Shown: in pieces, positions 55,001 to 62,533 of the stretch
How positions within the stretch are numbered: position 1 is the first letter of the stretch
Layout of the letters: the number at the start of each line of letters is the position of its first letter
Origin: Bacteroidaceae bacterium
GTDB taxonomy: Bacteria; Bacteroidota; Bacteroidia; Bacteroidales; Bacteroidaceae
Length of the DNA stretch: 64,000 nucleotides
Direction: 5' to 3'
Assembly (NCBI GenBank): GCA_017617635.1
Contig: JAFZVW010000035.1
Location: forward strand, 1 to 64,000
Notes under the pieces: model-generated
What the model saw: only the letters and a program-made list of their open reading frames with translations
What the model was told of the DNA's origin: nothing
Database searches by the model: none
Made by a program: the position numbers and the translations under genes

Positions 55001-56928
55001 TAGCCCTCGACATAGTCAAACTGGTTGTTCGGGTTGGGCTTGTTGTTGGCGTCCAGACGGTCCAGACCCAGGGCGCGAAGCAGCGTGGTGTTCTTCAGCG
55101 TATCCTCGGGAAGATATGTAAGATACACACCTGACGAGTCGCTCTGATACTTGATGTCCAGTTTGAACTTCTCCTTTTGCGTCGTGCTGGCTCCCAGCGA
55201 ATATACATTACGCATCATCAGACGCCATGTGGGGATGGAAGGGCTGTTGGCACTGCCCTTAAGCATCTTGACCATCAGCGTCTGTGATGAATTGGTCACA
55301 TTGCTTGCGAATTCTCCAATCTGGTACGTCGTTGCACCGTAACTGAACTCGATGGCAACTGCAAGTATCTCGTCGGGCTGTAACGCACTGTTCAGCGTCA
55401 GTGTGCCCAAATCCTTGTTCAGGTGGTATTCATTGGCTGACAGCAGACGTGCATTCTGCAGCTTCTCGTAGTCAAAAGAGCCCTTCAGATTGTATTTGCC
55501 CTCTAGAATCTGGCTAACCTTGCTTATGTCACGCAAGTCGGTTTCAGCAGCCAGCGTCGAATATTCGTCATTACCTGAATTGCTTGGAACACTGCTGCCT
55601 TTGGCAGTCCATGGGCCATAGATATACTTCTGCTGACTTTCACCCAGGTCGGTCAGTGCAATGATGTTGCGTGTGTTGTTTATGGAACCGGTCTTGTTCG
55701 TTACCCAGACTTCAATCCTCTTGATTTCAATACCGCTGGCGACAGTGGGCAGTGTCCGCATGTTCCTGTCGTAGGCCTCGCGGAAAAACTGTGCAAGGTA
55801 GAAGTGCTTGTTTTCCTCGTACTCGGTTGCGTCGAATTCGTAGCTGTTGGTATTCGAGCCTCCCTTGCTTCCTGCACTCTTGGACGCACTCTTCTTCTGT
55901 GAGACGACAGCCTGCATCTTCAGCTTGCCGAACTGCAGGTCCGTACGTACGCCGAACAGGCTGCTCACGCCAGGCACCAGGCTCATGTTAGACGGCATGG
56001 ATACGTTGCCTGCCTCGACCAGTTTGATTATCTCGTCCTCTTTGCCCTCGTATTTCAATTTCAGGTTCTGCGCATCGTAATCAAAGGTCGCACCGGAGTT
56101 ATAGTTCAGGTTCATGTTGACTTTGTCGCCAATCTTGCCGTTGACGTGCAGATTGATTTTCATGTCAAAGTCAAAGCCGAAGGTACTTCTGCGATTTGCT
56201 GCCAGTGACGGGTTGTCCGTAGACTTCATGTTTGCACCCATCTTCAGCTCAGCCGAGCCCTGTGTCTTGATACGCACGCCACCGGGGCCGAAAATCTTTT
56301 CGGCAGGTCCCAGGGAGAAATGCAGGTCGGTAAAGTCAAACTTGTTCTTGCCCGATGTCTCGTATTGTTCCTGATTGCGCTGACGGTAATACTGCGCCAT
56401 GCTCTTTCTCAGGCTCCAGTCCAGATACTCCTTTGCCGTCATTTCCAGAGGAGGAGTCAGGTATCCCGTCGCCGTACCCAGCGTCATGCCGTTCTGGTTG
56501 GCAGGCAGGAAACTGCCCATCTTCACATTGCTCTGTTGGGTACCGTCGGCCTTGCCCTTTCCCTGGTTGGTATTTGCGTCTTGGGTTTTCCTGTCTTTCT
56601 TGCGGTCATTAGTCAGGTCCTTGGCATCTGCCATGGTAGTACCCACATTGTAAGTGCCGTTTTTTTCATCGTATGTGACCTCGGTTTTCAGATTGTCCGG
56701 GTCCTTCAGGTCAGACGAACGATGGCGAACGTCATCCGTAGTCTCTGTAGTGGTACGCCTGACCGACATTCTGGGCTTGCGCTTGGCAACCGTGTCCTCC
56801 ATGGCCTGCCCGTGTGTATGCGTGCGCGAAATAAAAAAAGGTGTACTGTTGGGCATGACAAATCCGGTGACAAGCATCCAGATGCCTGCCACCGCCAAAA
56901 AACGCAGTATGCTTCGTTGTCGGCTCAC
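49039..56928 (-). CDS. sprA: SprA (Sov), outer-membrane translocon of the type IX secretion system
   Basis: A 2629-residue protein, within the range of SprA/Sov, the giant barrel through which T9SS cargo crosses the outer membrane. It has an N-terminal signal-anchor region (about 8-25), then the hallmark repeats: LGPAEKIFGPGGVRIKTQG near 205-223 and GATFDYDAQNLKLKYEGKED with GNVSMPSN and LFGVRTDLQFG further on. A Lys/Glu-rich helical insert at about 1958-2010 (KKVEQKKKEQEARKKQKEQE) is low-complexity. The C terminus ends in a beta strand with FGFTMKFNLTR, as outer-membrane barrels do. ruvA lies just upstream. It makes this organism T9SS-positive and is consistent with the sorting tail on the 19706 gene product. 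Confidence 0.95.
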   Translation of the reverse strand: MSRQRSILRFLAVAGIWMLVTGFVMPNSTPFFISRTHTHGQAMEDTVAKRKPRMSVRRTTTETTDDVRHRSSDLKDPDNLKTEVTYDEKNGTYNVGTTMADAKDLTNDRKKDRKTQDANTNQGKGKADGTQQSNVKMGSFLPANQNGMTLGTATGYLTPPLEMTAKEYLDWSLRKSMAQYYRQRNQEQYETSGKNKFDFTDLHFSLGPAEKIFGPGGVRIKTQGSAELKMGANMKSTDNPSLAANRRSTFGFDFDMKINLHVNGKIGDKVNMNLNYNSGATFDYDAQNLKLKYEGKEDEIIKLVEAGNVSMPSNMSLVPGVSSLFGVRTDLQFGKLKMQAVVSQKKSASKSAGSKGGSNTNSYEFDATEYEENKHFYLAQFFREAYDRNMRTLPTVASGIEIKRIEVWVTNKTGSINNTRNIIALTDLGESQQKYIYGPWTAKGSSVPSNSGNDEYSTLAAETDLRDISKVSQILEGKYNLKGSFDYEKLQNARLLSANEYHLNKDLGTLTLNSALQPDEILAVAIEFSYGATTYQIGEFASNVTNSSQTLMVKMLKGSANSPSIPTWRLMMRNVYSLGASTTQKEKFKLDIKYQSDSSGVYLTYLPEDTLKNTTLLRALGLDRLDANNKPNPNNQFDYVEGYTIYKGRIFFPVAEPFGEYLHKWIEERGGKEMADKYAFPELYTNTRTVAKQKAEKNKYILTGEYRGSSANEIDLGVTNIAPGSVVVTAGGVTLKENTDYTVDYAMGRVVIINQSIIDSGAAVNASVESNDTYGMQRKTFLGFNLDYEFSKNLTVGGTVQYLSETPMTTKIAMGNEALRNILWGAHISWKHRAQWLTDWINKIPFINVTKPSQITFDAQVAQLIAGQSSNAQGGASYLDDFEDTKKKTSLIQPTYWQLASTPSQYWESRLSNDERYGYNRALMAWYCIDPIFTNRNSTLTPSHIKTDTKQLSNHYVRPVYELELYPNKSQTSYTSNSTLNVMNVAFYPKERGPYNLTRDVDDHGYLNLPKTRWGGMMRKMENTDFEAQNIEYIEFWLMDPFHYQRKEGTGTELGGNLYFDLGEVSEDILKDGKKFYESGMPISPEESYLEKTTWGLIPTTNSVTYAFNNESGSRAKQDVGLNGLNDEQEREFGIYQDFWNDVFSGSLSTKLDPETRDSLLVDPANDNYHYFRGEDYDRQKKSILNRYKRINMPQGNSKESEGQRYESAWKSTPDIEDINTDYTLNEHEKFWHYQMPVTPSYLSKENPGRYVSDIRTATVTLRDGTVDNIDWYLIRIPLQDTDRESIGGITDFSSIRFMRMYLDNFQDSVILRFGTLDLVHGDWRTYENALYQVGSTVSSATNFTVTSVNIEENNDRKPVNYVVPPGISRITDTSGSQLVESNEQALAMTATYLGSNDARAVYKNCRYDMRKYKHLQLFVHANALSRDNQEYTPLQSGQVSVFLRLGSDYRNNFYEYEVPLELTPEWTVTKYNNNSPEDRLKVWPAGNMLDFDLALLTSLKKQRNKSGIAYSQLFVGYDPDRPNNRISIKGNPSLGEVKTIMIGIRNHAETDKSAEVWVNELRLQEFTNEGGWAAQGNLNIQLSDIGSFTATGKVVTAGFGGIEQSVMDRKDENDYQYQFTTNVDLGRLLPEKAKVTVPFYYSYSKQISKPKYNPLDTDMLLEDAMEALNTQEERDSLASLTTSVTESRNMSISGAKINIASKKHPMPYDPANFSFSYSRSRTTRRGRTTLYEYDTSWKAQLNYTWSPNWKNWEPFKKWKTKNKWATIIKEQNIAFAPQNITFGTDLSHAYYELQERDLDNLENPQSLPVQFSSTYLWNRNFSLRWDLFKSLHFTFKSATHAEVEQPNVVINKDLYPEQYEAWKDSVKVSLAHFGRPLDYNQSVSMSYKLPINKIPCFDWITADGTYNSSYSWKRGSELEDGTSLGNTVNTQRTVNANGKLAMETLYNHWDFLKEANKRFSSSNTRNASNKKVEQKKKEQEARKKQKEQELKEREALLVKARDEAKKTNVSVDSIMARELAAMKKTQTNLKGVSAQKKTAKQTKGFAQEIRLLPDTTITIAHNQKSKRLIVRMQDSKGHDVKVKYQKLDDNKIKLITSSADSNRVRLNVMAKPKASEQKWYKWAQAGARFMMMLRSASVSYKNTYNLSLPGFKPEVGDILGQRMTNQGFTPGVGFAFGFVDDSYIEEARGKGWLMNDSTLSSPAISSKSEDLQIKATLEPITDLKIDINMSRTQNQSRSIQYMYEGNPTTRTGSFNMTTISIGTAFASHGTASNGYRSAPFEKFRELLGIYQQRVEAQYIGMKDPQNKTYVGSGGTKTDATNNNPANIYGADVMVPAFLAAYCGGGTTRELKIFPSLLQMLPNWNLTYKGLSTLPWIRDHFKSVQITHGYKSIYSVGSYNSFASWLQVMDGSELGFISNTTGDMYSPGSCYDVSTVSINESFCPLAGLNLTFMNNMTLKTEYRTTRVLALSMTNAQITETVSNDFVMGWGYKLNDFRLSSIFGFSKASKKAAMRTTARNRAQKGNTNSNDNDLNIRKNKNTFAHTLNLRFDLSIRNQAAIRRDIQTGLSEATSGNKAVKTSFQLDYAMSKYVTLTMFYDRQSTSPLLSSSSYPTVTQDFGFTMKFNLTR

Positions 56929-56966
56929 GTTATAGATAACGCAACGCAGCCGCTCTTTATTGTATG

Positions 56967-57575
56967 TCAGAGGGATTTTAACGCCAGTTTTATGACCTTT
57001 TCCACAGGAGCGTCAGGCGTATCCTGCAGTATTGCACGCACCACCTTGGTCGTCGGTGCAGGGCTGAAGCCAAGCATGGTGAGTGCCTGTACAGCCTCGT
57101 TCATGACTTCGTTGTCAATGTTGACGGAACCGCTGCTCTCACCCGGGGTGCCGGTGTATCCGGCTTCGGCAGCATAGGGCAGTATCTTGTCCTTCAGGTC
57201 AACAATAATACGCTGTGCAGCCTTGGGGCCTATGCCTTTCACCTGTTTCAGCATCTTGACATCGCCCTCGGCAATAGTGTTGCACAGTTCCGATGGCGTC
57301 ATGGCCGAAAGAATCATACGTGCAATGCCTGCGCCTATGCCGCTGACGGTAATAAGCTCCAGAAACAGCGAGCGTTCAATTCTTGTGGCAAAGCCCCATA
57401 GTTGAAAGGCATCTTCGCGTATTGACTCGTAAATCCACAGATGGACATCCTCTTTCCCCTGTATTGCACTATAGGTATTGAGACTGATGTTTATTCCATA
57501 TCCAACCCCCATGCAGTCCACGGTTGCCATGGTGGGTTCCAGATATGCCAGTTTTCCACGTACGTATTCAATCAT
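56967..57575 (-). CDS. ruvA: Holliday junction helicase subunit RuvA
   Basis: Binds four-way junctions and loads RuvB. I start at the ATG at 57575 (202 residues); a TTG two codons upstream is the only alternative. Three domains: OB fold (1-62, [10 protein letters not shown]), tandem helix-hairpin-helix ([15 protein letters not shown] and [19 protein letters not shown]) and the RuvB-binding C-terminal helix bundle (about 155-202). It sits 38 bp before sprA on the same strand. Confidence 0.96.
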   Translation of the reverse strand: MIEYVRGKLAYLEPTMATVDCMGVGYGINISLNTYSAIQGKEDVHLWIYESIREDAFQLWGFATRIERSLFLELITVSGIGAGIARMILSAMTPSELCNTIAEGDVKMLKQVKGIGPKAAQRIIVDLKDKILPYAAEAGYTGTPGESSGSVNIDNEVMNEAVQALTMLGFSPAPTTKVVRAILQDTPDAPVEKVIKLALKSL

Positions 57576-57597
57576 ACACAATCATTCTTTTGCAGTG

Positions 57598-57605
57598 CAA
57601 AGATA
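57598..57605 (-). promoter_or_regulatory. -7 box for ruvA-sprA
   Basis: TATCTTTG on the minus strand, 22 nt before the ruvA ATG. No strong -33. Confidence 0.6.
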
Positions 57606-57623
57606 CAACAAATTACGTGTTTT

Positions 57624-57655
57624 TTTGTCTATTTCGCAGAAAAGCATTACTTTTG
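57624..57655 (+). promoter_or_regulatory. promoter for the etf operon
   Basis: TTTG (57624-57627), 20 bp, TACTTTTG (57648-57655), 35 nt before etfB. Confidence 0.85.
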
Positions 57656-57690
57656 CACGCAAATGTATATATATAAATAACAGATAAAAG

Positions 57691-58578
57691 ATGAAGTTGA
57701 ACATTGTCGTACTTGCCAAGCAAGTGCCTGACACGCGCAATGTCGGTCCCGATGCAATGACCCCCGAGGGTACTGTGAACCGTAGTGCCCTGCCCGCCAT
57801 CTTCAACCCCGAGGATCTCAATGCGCTGGAGCAGGCTCTCCGTTTAAAGGATGCCAATCCCGGCACTACCGTACATGTCATAACCATGGGTCCGGGTCGT
57901 GCAGCCGAGGTAATACGCGAGGCCATGTATCGTGGTGCAGACGGCGGATACCTGCTCACAGACCGCGCCTTTGCCGGTGCAGATACCCTCGCTACCAGCT
58001 ATGCTTTGAGTACAGCCATCCAACACGTCTGCCCCAATGTCGACCTGATTATCGGAGGCCGCCAGGCCATCGACGGCGATACTGCCCAGGTCGGACCTCA
58101 GGTTGCCGAGAAATTGGGCATGAACCAGATAACATACACCGAGGAGGTGCTTTCCCTTGAAGACGGAGTCATAACAGTCCGCCGCCATATCGACGGTGGA
58201 GTCGAGACTGTACAGAGTCCCTTGCCTGTTGTGCTGACAGTTAACGGCAGCGCTGCCCCATGCCGTCCGCGTAACGTAAGGCGCGTGATGCAGTTCAAGC
58301 GGGCCCTGGCTCCAATGGAACTTGCTCCCGGTACAGGATATTCCGACCTTCCATACGCCGGGCAGTATGAGCAGAAGCCATATCTCAAGATTGCCCAGCT
58401 GACCTGCGCAGATGTCAATGCAGACCTGCAGCAGTGCGGTCTTGCAGGCTCGCCCACCAAGGTCAAGGCAGTGGAGAACATTGTCTTCAAGGCCAAGGAA
58501 AGCAAGGTGCTGACAGACAGTGACGAGGATATAAACGGTTTGATTGTGGAGCTTCTGGCTTCCCATACAATTGGATAG
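57691..58578 (+). CDS. etfB: electron transfer flavoprotein beta subunit
   Basis: Binds AMP or a second FAD in the ETF heterodimer. 295 residues with VVLAKQVPDT at the start, NPEDLNALEQAL near 35-46, VITMGPGRAAEVIREAMYRGAD near 58-79, GADTLATSYAL and IIGGRQAIDGDTAQVGPQVAE near 115-135. It is slightly longer than the mitochondrial protein. Operon partner etfA follows after 5 bp. Confidence 0.95.
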   Translation: MKLNIVVLAKQVPDTRNVGPDAMTPEGTVNRSALPAIFNPEDLNALEQALRLKDANPGTTVHVITMGPGRAAEVIREAMYRGADGGYLLTDRAFAGADTLATSYALSTAIQHVCPNVDLIIGGRQAIDGDTAQVGPQVAEKLGMNQITYTEEVLSLEDGVITVRRHIDGGVETVQSPLPVVLTVNGSAAPCRPRNVRRVMQFKRALAPMELAPGTGYSDLPYAGQYEQKPYLKIAQLTCADVNADLQQCGLAGSPTKVKAVENIVFKAKESKVLTDSDEDINGLIVELLASHTIG

Positions 58579-58583
58579 TACCC

Positions 58584-59606
58584 ATGAACAGTGTATTTGT
58601 ATATTGTGAACTTGAAGGCACAAAAGTTGTCGAAGTAAGCCAGGAGTTGTTGACCAAGGGCCGTAAGCTTGCCAATACGCTGGGCGTCCGGCTCGAAGCC
58701 ATAGCCGCAGGAAGCGGAATTACCGGCAAGGTCGAATCACAGATTATTCCCTATGGTGTAGACAAGCTGCACATTTTCGATGCAGAAGGTCTCAGCCCCT
58801 ATACCAGCAAGCCCCATACGGCAGTTCTGGTTAATCTCTTCAAGCAGGAAAAGCCCCAGATATGTCTTATGGGCGCAGATGTTGTCGGTCGCGATTTGGG
58901 CCCGCGTGTCAGCAGTGCCCTGCACAGCGGCTTGACGGCAGACTGCACTTCCCTGGAAATCGGACCCCATGACGACAAGAAGTCCGGCAAGCACTACGAC
59001 GGACTTCTGTACCAGATACGCCCCGCATTCGGAGGCAATATCGTGGCAACCATCGTCAACCCCGAGAACCGCCCCCAGATGGCTACTGTACGTTCGGGTG
59101 TTATGAAGGCCCAGATACTGGATCCCGACTACAAGGGCGAGGTCATTGTCCAGGATGTTGCCAAGTTTGTTCCACAGACAGAGTATGTGACCAAAGTCCT
59201 GGACCGTCATGTACAGGCAGCCAAGAACAACCTCAAGGGCGCTCCTATTATTGTTGCAGGCGGTTACGGCGTCGGCTCAAGGGAAGGATTCGGTCTATTA
59301 TATGACCTGGCCAAGGTACTGCATGCCGAGGTAGGTGCAAGCCGTGCAGCAGTTGATGCAGGCTTCTGCGACCATGATTTGCAGATAGGCCAGACAGGCG
59401 TTACAGTCCGTCCCAAGGTCTATATCGCATGCGGCATCTCAGGCGCCATACAGCATGTGGCAGGAATGAAGGAGAGCGGTATCATCATCTCGGTCAACAG
59501 CGACGAGAATGCCCCTATCAACCAGATTGCAGACTATGTAATCAACGGAACCGTCGAGGAGGTCCTGCCCAAGATGATCAAGTACTACAAGCAAAACTCT
59601 AAATAA
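58584..59606 (+). CDS. etfA: electron transfer flavoprotein alpha subunit
   Basis: The FAD-binding subunit, 340 residues. The C-terminal signature runs from GGYGVGSREGFGLLYDLA (about 230-247) through VGASRAAVDAGF, IGQTGVTVRPKVYIACGISG and IQHVAGM to NSDENAPIN. It carries electrons from the acyl-CoA dehydrogenase downstream or takes part in flavin-based bifurcation; the sequence alone does not decide between them. Confidence 0.96.
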   Translation: MNSVFVYCELEGTKVVEVSQELLTKGRKLANTLGVRLEAIAAGSGITGKVESQIIPYGVDKLHIFDAEGLSPYTSKPHTAVLVNLFKQEKPQICLMGADVVGRDLGPRVSSALHSGLTADCTSLEIGPHDDKKSGKHYDGLLYQIRPAFGGNIVATIVNPENRPQMATVRSGVMKAQILDPDYKGEVIVQDVAKFVPQTEYVTKVLDRHVQAAKNNLKGAPIIVAGGYGVGSREGFGLLYDLAKVLHAEVGASRAAVDAGFCDHDLQIGQTGVTVRPKVYIACGISGAIQHVAGMKESGIIISVNSDENAPINQIADYVINGTVEEVLPKMIKYYKQNSK

Positions 59607-59613
59607 GAAGGAT

Positions 59614-61311
59614 ATGTACAACGAACAAATCAAATTTGAACTTGAGAACAGTCCTCTTATGCCGAGGATTGTAGAACTGAAAGAGCGCAACTATGCCGAC
59701 AAGGACGCGTATGCAGACGCCCCGCAGGACTATGCAGACGCAATGGACAGCTACGACCGTATCCTGGATGTCGTCGGTGACATCATGGAAAATGTCGTGG
59801 CACCCAATGCCGAGGCCGTTGATGCCGAAGGCCCCCACTGCGAGAACGGCCGTGTACGCTATGCCGAAAAGACATACGAAAACCTACAGACAATGATTCA
59901 GGCAGGCCTCAACGGCGTCACAATGCCACGCCGCTACAACGGCCTCAACATTCCCGTTACGGTTTACACTGCAGCCAACGAAATGGTATCGGCAGCCGAT
60001 GCAGGATTCGAGAACATCTGGTCCCTGCAGGACTGCATCGAGACCCTGTACTGCTTCGGCAGCGAAGAACAGCGTCAGAAGTACATACCCCGTGTATGTG
60101 CCGGCGAGACTATGAGTATGGACCTCACCGAGCCCGATGCAGGCAGCGACCTGCAGAGCGTTATGCTCAAGGCCACGTACGACGAGGGGAATGACTGCTG
60201 GCGCCTGAACGGTTCCAAGCGCTTCATCACCAATGGCGACAGCGACATCCACCTGGTACTTGCCCGCAGCGAGGCAGGCACACGCGACGGCCGCGGCCTG
60301 TCCATGTTCATCTACGACAAGCGCGACGGAGGCGTTGATGTCCGCCGTATCGAGAACAAGCTGGGCATCCACGGTTCACCCACATGCGAACTCGTCTACA
60401 AGAATGCCAAGTGCGAACTGTGCGGAGACCGCAAGCTCGGACTTATCAAGTACGTAATGTCACTGATGAACGGCGCACGCCTGGGTATCGCAGCACAAAG
60501 CGTCGGACTCTCGCAGGCAGCATATAGCGAGGCTGTTTCCTATGCCCGTGACCGCAGGCAGTTCGGCAAGGCCATTATCGAATTCCCCGCAGTCCAGGAA
60601 ATGATAGGCAATATCAGGTGCAAGCTGGATGCCGGCCGCGCCCTGCTCTATCAGACAGCACGATATGTGGACATCTACAAAGCCCTCGAGGATATTGCAC
60701 GTGAGCGCAAACTGGAGCCCGAGGAGCGTCAGGAACTGAAGAAATACCAGAAACTCGCAGACGCATTCACACCCCTGGCCAAGGGAATGAACAGCGAATA
60801 CTGCAACCAGAACGCCTACGACTGCATTCAGGTACACGGCGGCAGTGGTTTCATGCTCGAATATGCCTGCCAGCGCATCTACCGCGATGCACGCATTACC
60901 AGCATCTACGAGGGTACCACCCAGCTGCAGACCGTTGCAGCCATCCGCTATGTCACCAACGGCATGTATGCAAGCGTGATAGCAGACTACGAACAGCAGG
61001 CAGAGTCCATTGCTGATACAGACGTTCTTGACCGCATCAAGGCAATGGCCGCACAGTTCAATGCAGCCACCGCAGCCGTCAAGGAAACCGAGAATCAGGA
61101 AGTCCTTGACCTCTGTGCACGCCATTTGTACGAGATGGCAGCAGACGTCATTATGTCACACCTGCTGTTGCAGAATGCGGCAAAGAACCAATCCCTCTTT
61201 GCCCGTAGCCTTGCCCTGTATCTCAACCATGCCCAGGCAGATATCAGCAAGCACGCCACATTCATCAACAACGTCGTTTCCCAGGGCTGCGAGGCATACC
61301 GTGCAGAATAA
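59614..61311 (+). CDS. acyl-CoA dehydrogenase
   Basis: A 565-residue flavoenzyme that desaturates an acyl-CoA and passes electrons to ETF. The N-terminal extension and the helical C-terminal extension (from about 460) make it longer than the 380-residue short-chain type. Motifs are MSMDLTEPDAGSDLQSV (about 169-185), KRFITNGDSDIHLVLARS, the helix signature DRRQFGKAIIEFPAVQEM (about 312-329) and the catalytic-base candidate Glu433 in IYEGTTQLQ. It lies 7 bp after etfA. The substrate is unknown; short- or branched-chain acyl-CoA is likely given the neighbours. Confidence 0.92.
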   Translation: MYNEQIKFELENSPLMPRIVELKERNYADKDAYADAPQDYADAMDSYDRILDVVGDIMENVVAPNAEAVDAEGPHCENGRVRYAEKTYENLQTMIQAGLNGVTMPRRYNGLNIPVTVYTAANEMVSAADAGFENIWSLQDCIETLYCFGSEEQRQKYIPRVCAGETMSMDLTEPDAGSDLQSVMLKATYDEGNDCWRLNGSKRFITNGDSDIHLVLARSEAGTRDGRGLSMFIYDKRDGGVDVRRIENKLGIHGSPTCELVYKNAKCELCGDRKLGLIKYVMSLMNGARLGIAAQSVGLSQAAYSEAVSYARDRRQFGKAIIEFPAVQEMIGNIRCKLDAGRALLYQTARYVDIYKALEDIARERKLEPEERQELKKYQKLADAFTPLAKGMNSEYCNQNAYDCIQVHGGSGFMLEYACQRIYRDARITSIYEGTTQLQTVAAIRYVTNGMYASVIADYEQQAESIADTDVLDRIKAMAAQFNAATAAVKETENQEVLDLCARHLYEMAADVIMSHLLLQNAAKNQSLFARSLALYLNHAQADISKHATFINNVVSQGCEAYRAE

Positions 61312-61359
61312 CACGTCTTTCCCGTAAGCCGACCATACACAACATGAAGCGGCGCAGCA

Positions 61360-61575
61360 ATGCGCATGACTACAGCCGATGCCTTTGCCTCGCTTGAAAA
61401 CAGGCTGCTGCAAGATGCCGAACGTATCAAATGCGACAGCTACGGCTCTCTGACACTGATGGCTACGCCGGATGCTACTGGTTACAACAACAACGCTGCC
61501 GACGCCAACCAGAGCGGTGCTGTCGAGATTGGCGACATTACGACCATACTGACGATAATGGCCGGGGGAGAGTAA
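61360..61575 (+). pseudogene. dockerin-like C-terminal fragment
   Basis: A 71-residue frame with no signal peptide. Its end, NAADANQSGAVEIGDITTI and then LTIMAGG, is a dockerin-like calcium loop (D-x-N-x-S-G-x5-D) plus helix, of the sort found at the C termini of secreted Prevotella proteins. The N-terminal part reads as unrelated. An in-frame stop at 61345-61347 cuts off any longer version, so I take it for the relic of a larger secreted protein, though a short expressed peptide is possible. Confidence 0.5.
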
Positions 61576-61620
61576 CAGTAAGGTCCCGCTCCGGTCTGAA
61601 TTGATAATCACACAATAGAC

Positions 61621-61656
61621 AGGCTCTCACTCTTGATTGAGTGGGGGCTTTTTTTG
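61621..61656 (+). terminator. strong intrinsic terminator
   Basis: A 12-bp stem from AGGCTCTCACTC to GAGTGGGGGCTT (several G-U pairs) with a TTGATT loop and seven T. It ends the etf/dehydrogenase transcription unit, including the dockerin remnant. Confidence 0.9.
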
Positions 61657-61699
61657 TGATTTTCTTGCCAGAATTGCGTCATAATATAAATATAATGTG

Positions 61700-61707
61700 T
61701 ACATTTG
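61700..61707 (+). promoter_or_regulatory. -7 box for the toxin-antitoxin pair
   Basis: TACATTTG, 27 nt before the antitoxin ATG. The -33 offers only TTGC at 22 bp. Confidence 0.55.
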
Positions 61708-61734
61708 CCATCGTAAAACAATAAAAAAACAATT

Positions 61735-61956
61735 ATGGAAGCTATAACTTTTAGCCCGGCACAAGTACATGTGTTCAACCTTGTATCACATATCAAGTCT
61801 GCTATTGGCCTGGAGCAACTGAGAAAACAACTTGCAGCTTTCTATGCCAAGCAGGTAGATGATGAGATGGATCAGCTTTGGGAGAATGGTCAGTTTGACG
61901 AGAAACGACAGAACGAACTCCGTGGTTCACATTTCCGCACTCCTTACAAGAAGTAG
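61735..61956 (+). CDS. putative antitoxin of a PIN-domain pair
   Basis: A 73-residue helical protein, MEAITFSPAQVHVFNLVSHI then a basic C terminus with FRTPYKK. The gene begins 3 bp before the PIN gene and has no other homologue I recognise. Size, order (antitoxin first) and spacing fit a type II toxin-antitoxin pair. The N-terminal part may dimerise and bind the operator; the C-terminal part probably wraps the toxin. Function is inferred from position. Confidence 0.75.
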   Translation: MEAITFSPAQVHVFNLVSHIKSAIGLEQLRKQLAAFYAKQVDDEMDQLWENGQFDEKRQNELRGSHFRTPYKK

Positions 61957-61959
61957 CAG

Positions 61960-62379
61960 ATGAATCCTGTTGTCATTGATACAAACTGTCTCTTGCAGAT
62001 TATTTCGCATAAGAGTCCCTACCGTCCGATTTGGGATGCGTTCCTAGATGGGCGGTATGACCTTTGTGTGTCCAATGATATTCTCGACGAGTACCAGGAG
62101 ATTCTTGGTCAGCTGATAACCCCAACTGTAGCAGAAAATGTGGTTCTTCTCATTCTTAACCGTGAGAATGTCCGGCTGGTGGATCCTCATTTCCGCATGG
62201 AACTTATAACCGCCGACCCTGACGATAACAAGTTTGTGGACTGTGCTTTTGCTTCCGGTGCAGACTATTTGGTATCCGAGGACAGCCACTTTAACGTACT
62301 ACGAAACACACCTTTTCCACATCTCAACCTCGTCACTCTTGACGAGTTTATGCAGACAAGAATCGTCAATAATAGATAA
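61960..62379 (+). CDS. PIN-domain ribonuclease toxin
   Basis: A 139-residue PIN protein of the toxin type. The acidic active-site residues are visible: Asp7 in VIDTNCLLQ, Glu in SNDILDEYQEIL near 44, Asp in ADPDDNKFVDCA near 90-96 and LVSEDSHF near 108. PIN toxins cut RNA, often tRNA or mRNA, when released from the antitoxin. Three bases separate it from the antitoxin stop. Confidence 0.85.
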   Translation: MNPVVIDTNCLLQIISHKSPYRPIWDAFLDGRYDLCVSNDILDEYQEILGQLITPTVAENVVLLILNRENVRLVDPHFRMELITADPDDNKFVDCAFASGADYLVSEDSHFNVLRNTPFPHLNLVTLDEFMQTRIVNNR

Positions 62380-62399
62380 GAGCAATATGCACAAAACTA

Positions 62400-62408
62400 C
62401 CCCCCCCC
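62400..62408 (+). repeat. homopolymer C9 tract
   Basis: Nine C, 126 bp before the start of the secreted-protein gene at 62534 and 20 bp after the toxin stop. See the C8 tract at 22990-22997. Confidence 0.85.
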
Positions 62409-62458
62409 GGAATTCTTAAAGATTTCTGTTATCGCGCATTGGCGCGGAATGCTGTATA

Positions 62459-62502
62459 CGGCACGCTGTGACTCTGGAAACGGAACGCGGTGTGCCGCTT
62501 TT
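62459..62502 (+). terminator. terminator-like hairpin in the leader of the secreted gene
   Basis: A 12-bp stem CGGCACGCTGTG/CGCGGTGTGCCG with G-U pairs, followed by CTTTT. A smaller CGCGC-ATTG-GCGCG hairpin precedes it at 62433-62446. It may end the toxin-antitoxin transcript or act on the gene starting 32 bp later. Confidence 0.6.
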
Positions 62503-62533
62503 CGTATGTATAAACAATTAAAATCAATATAAT

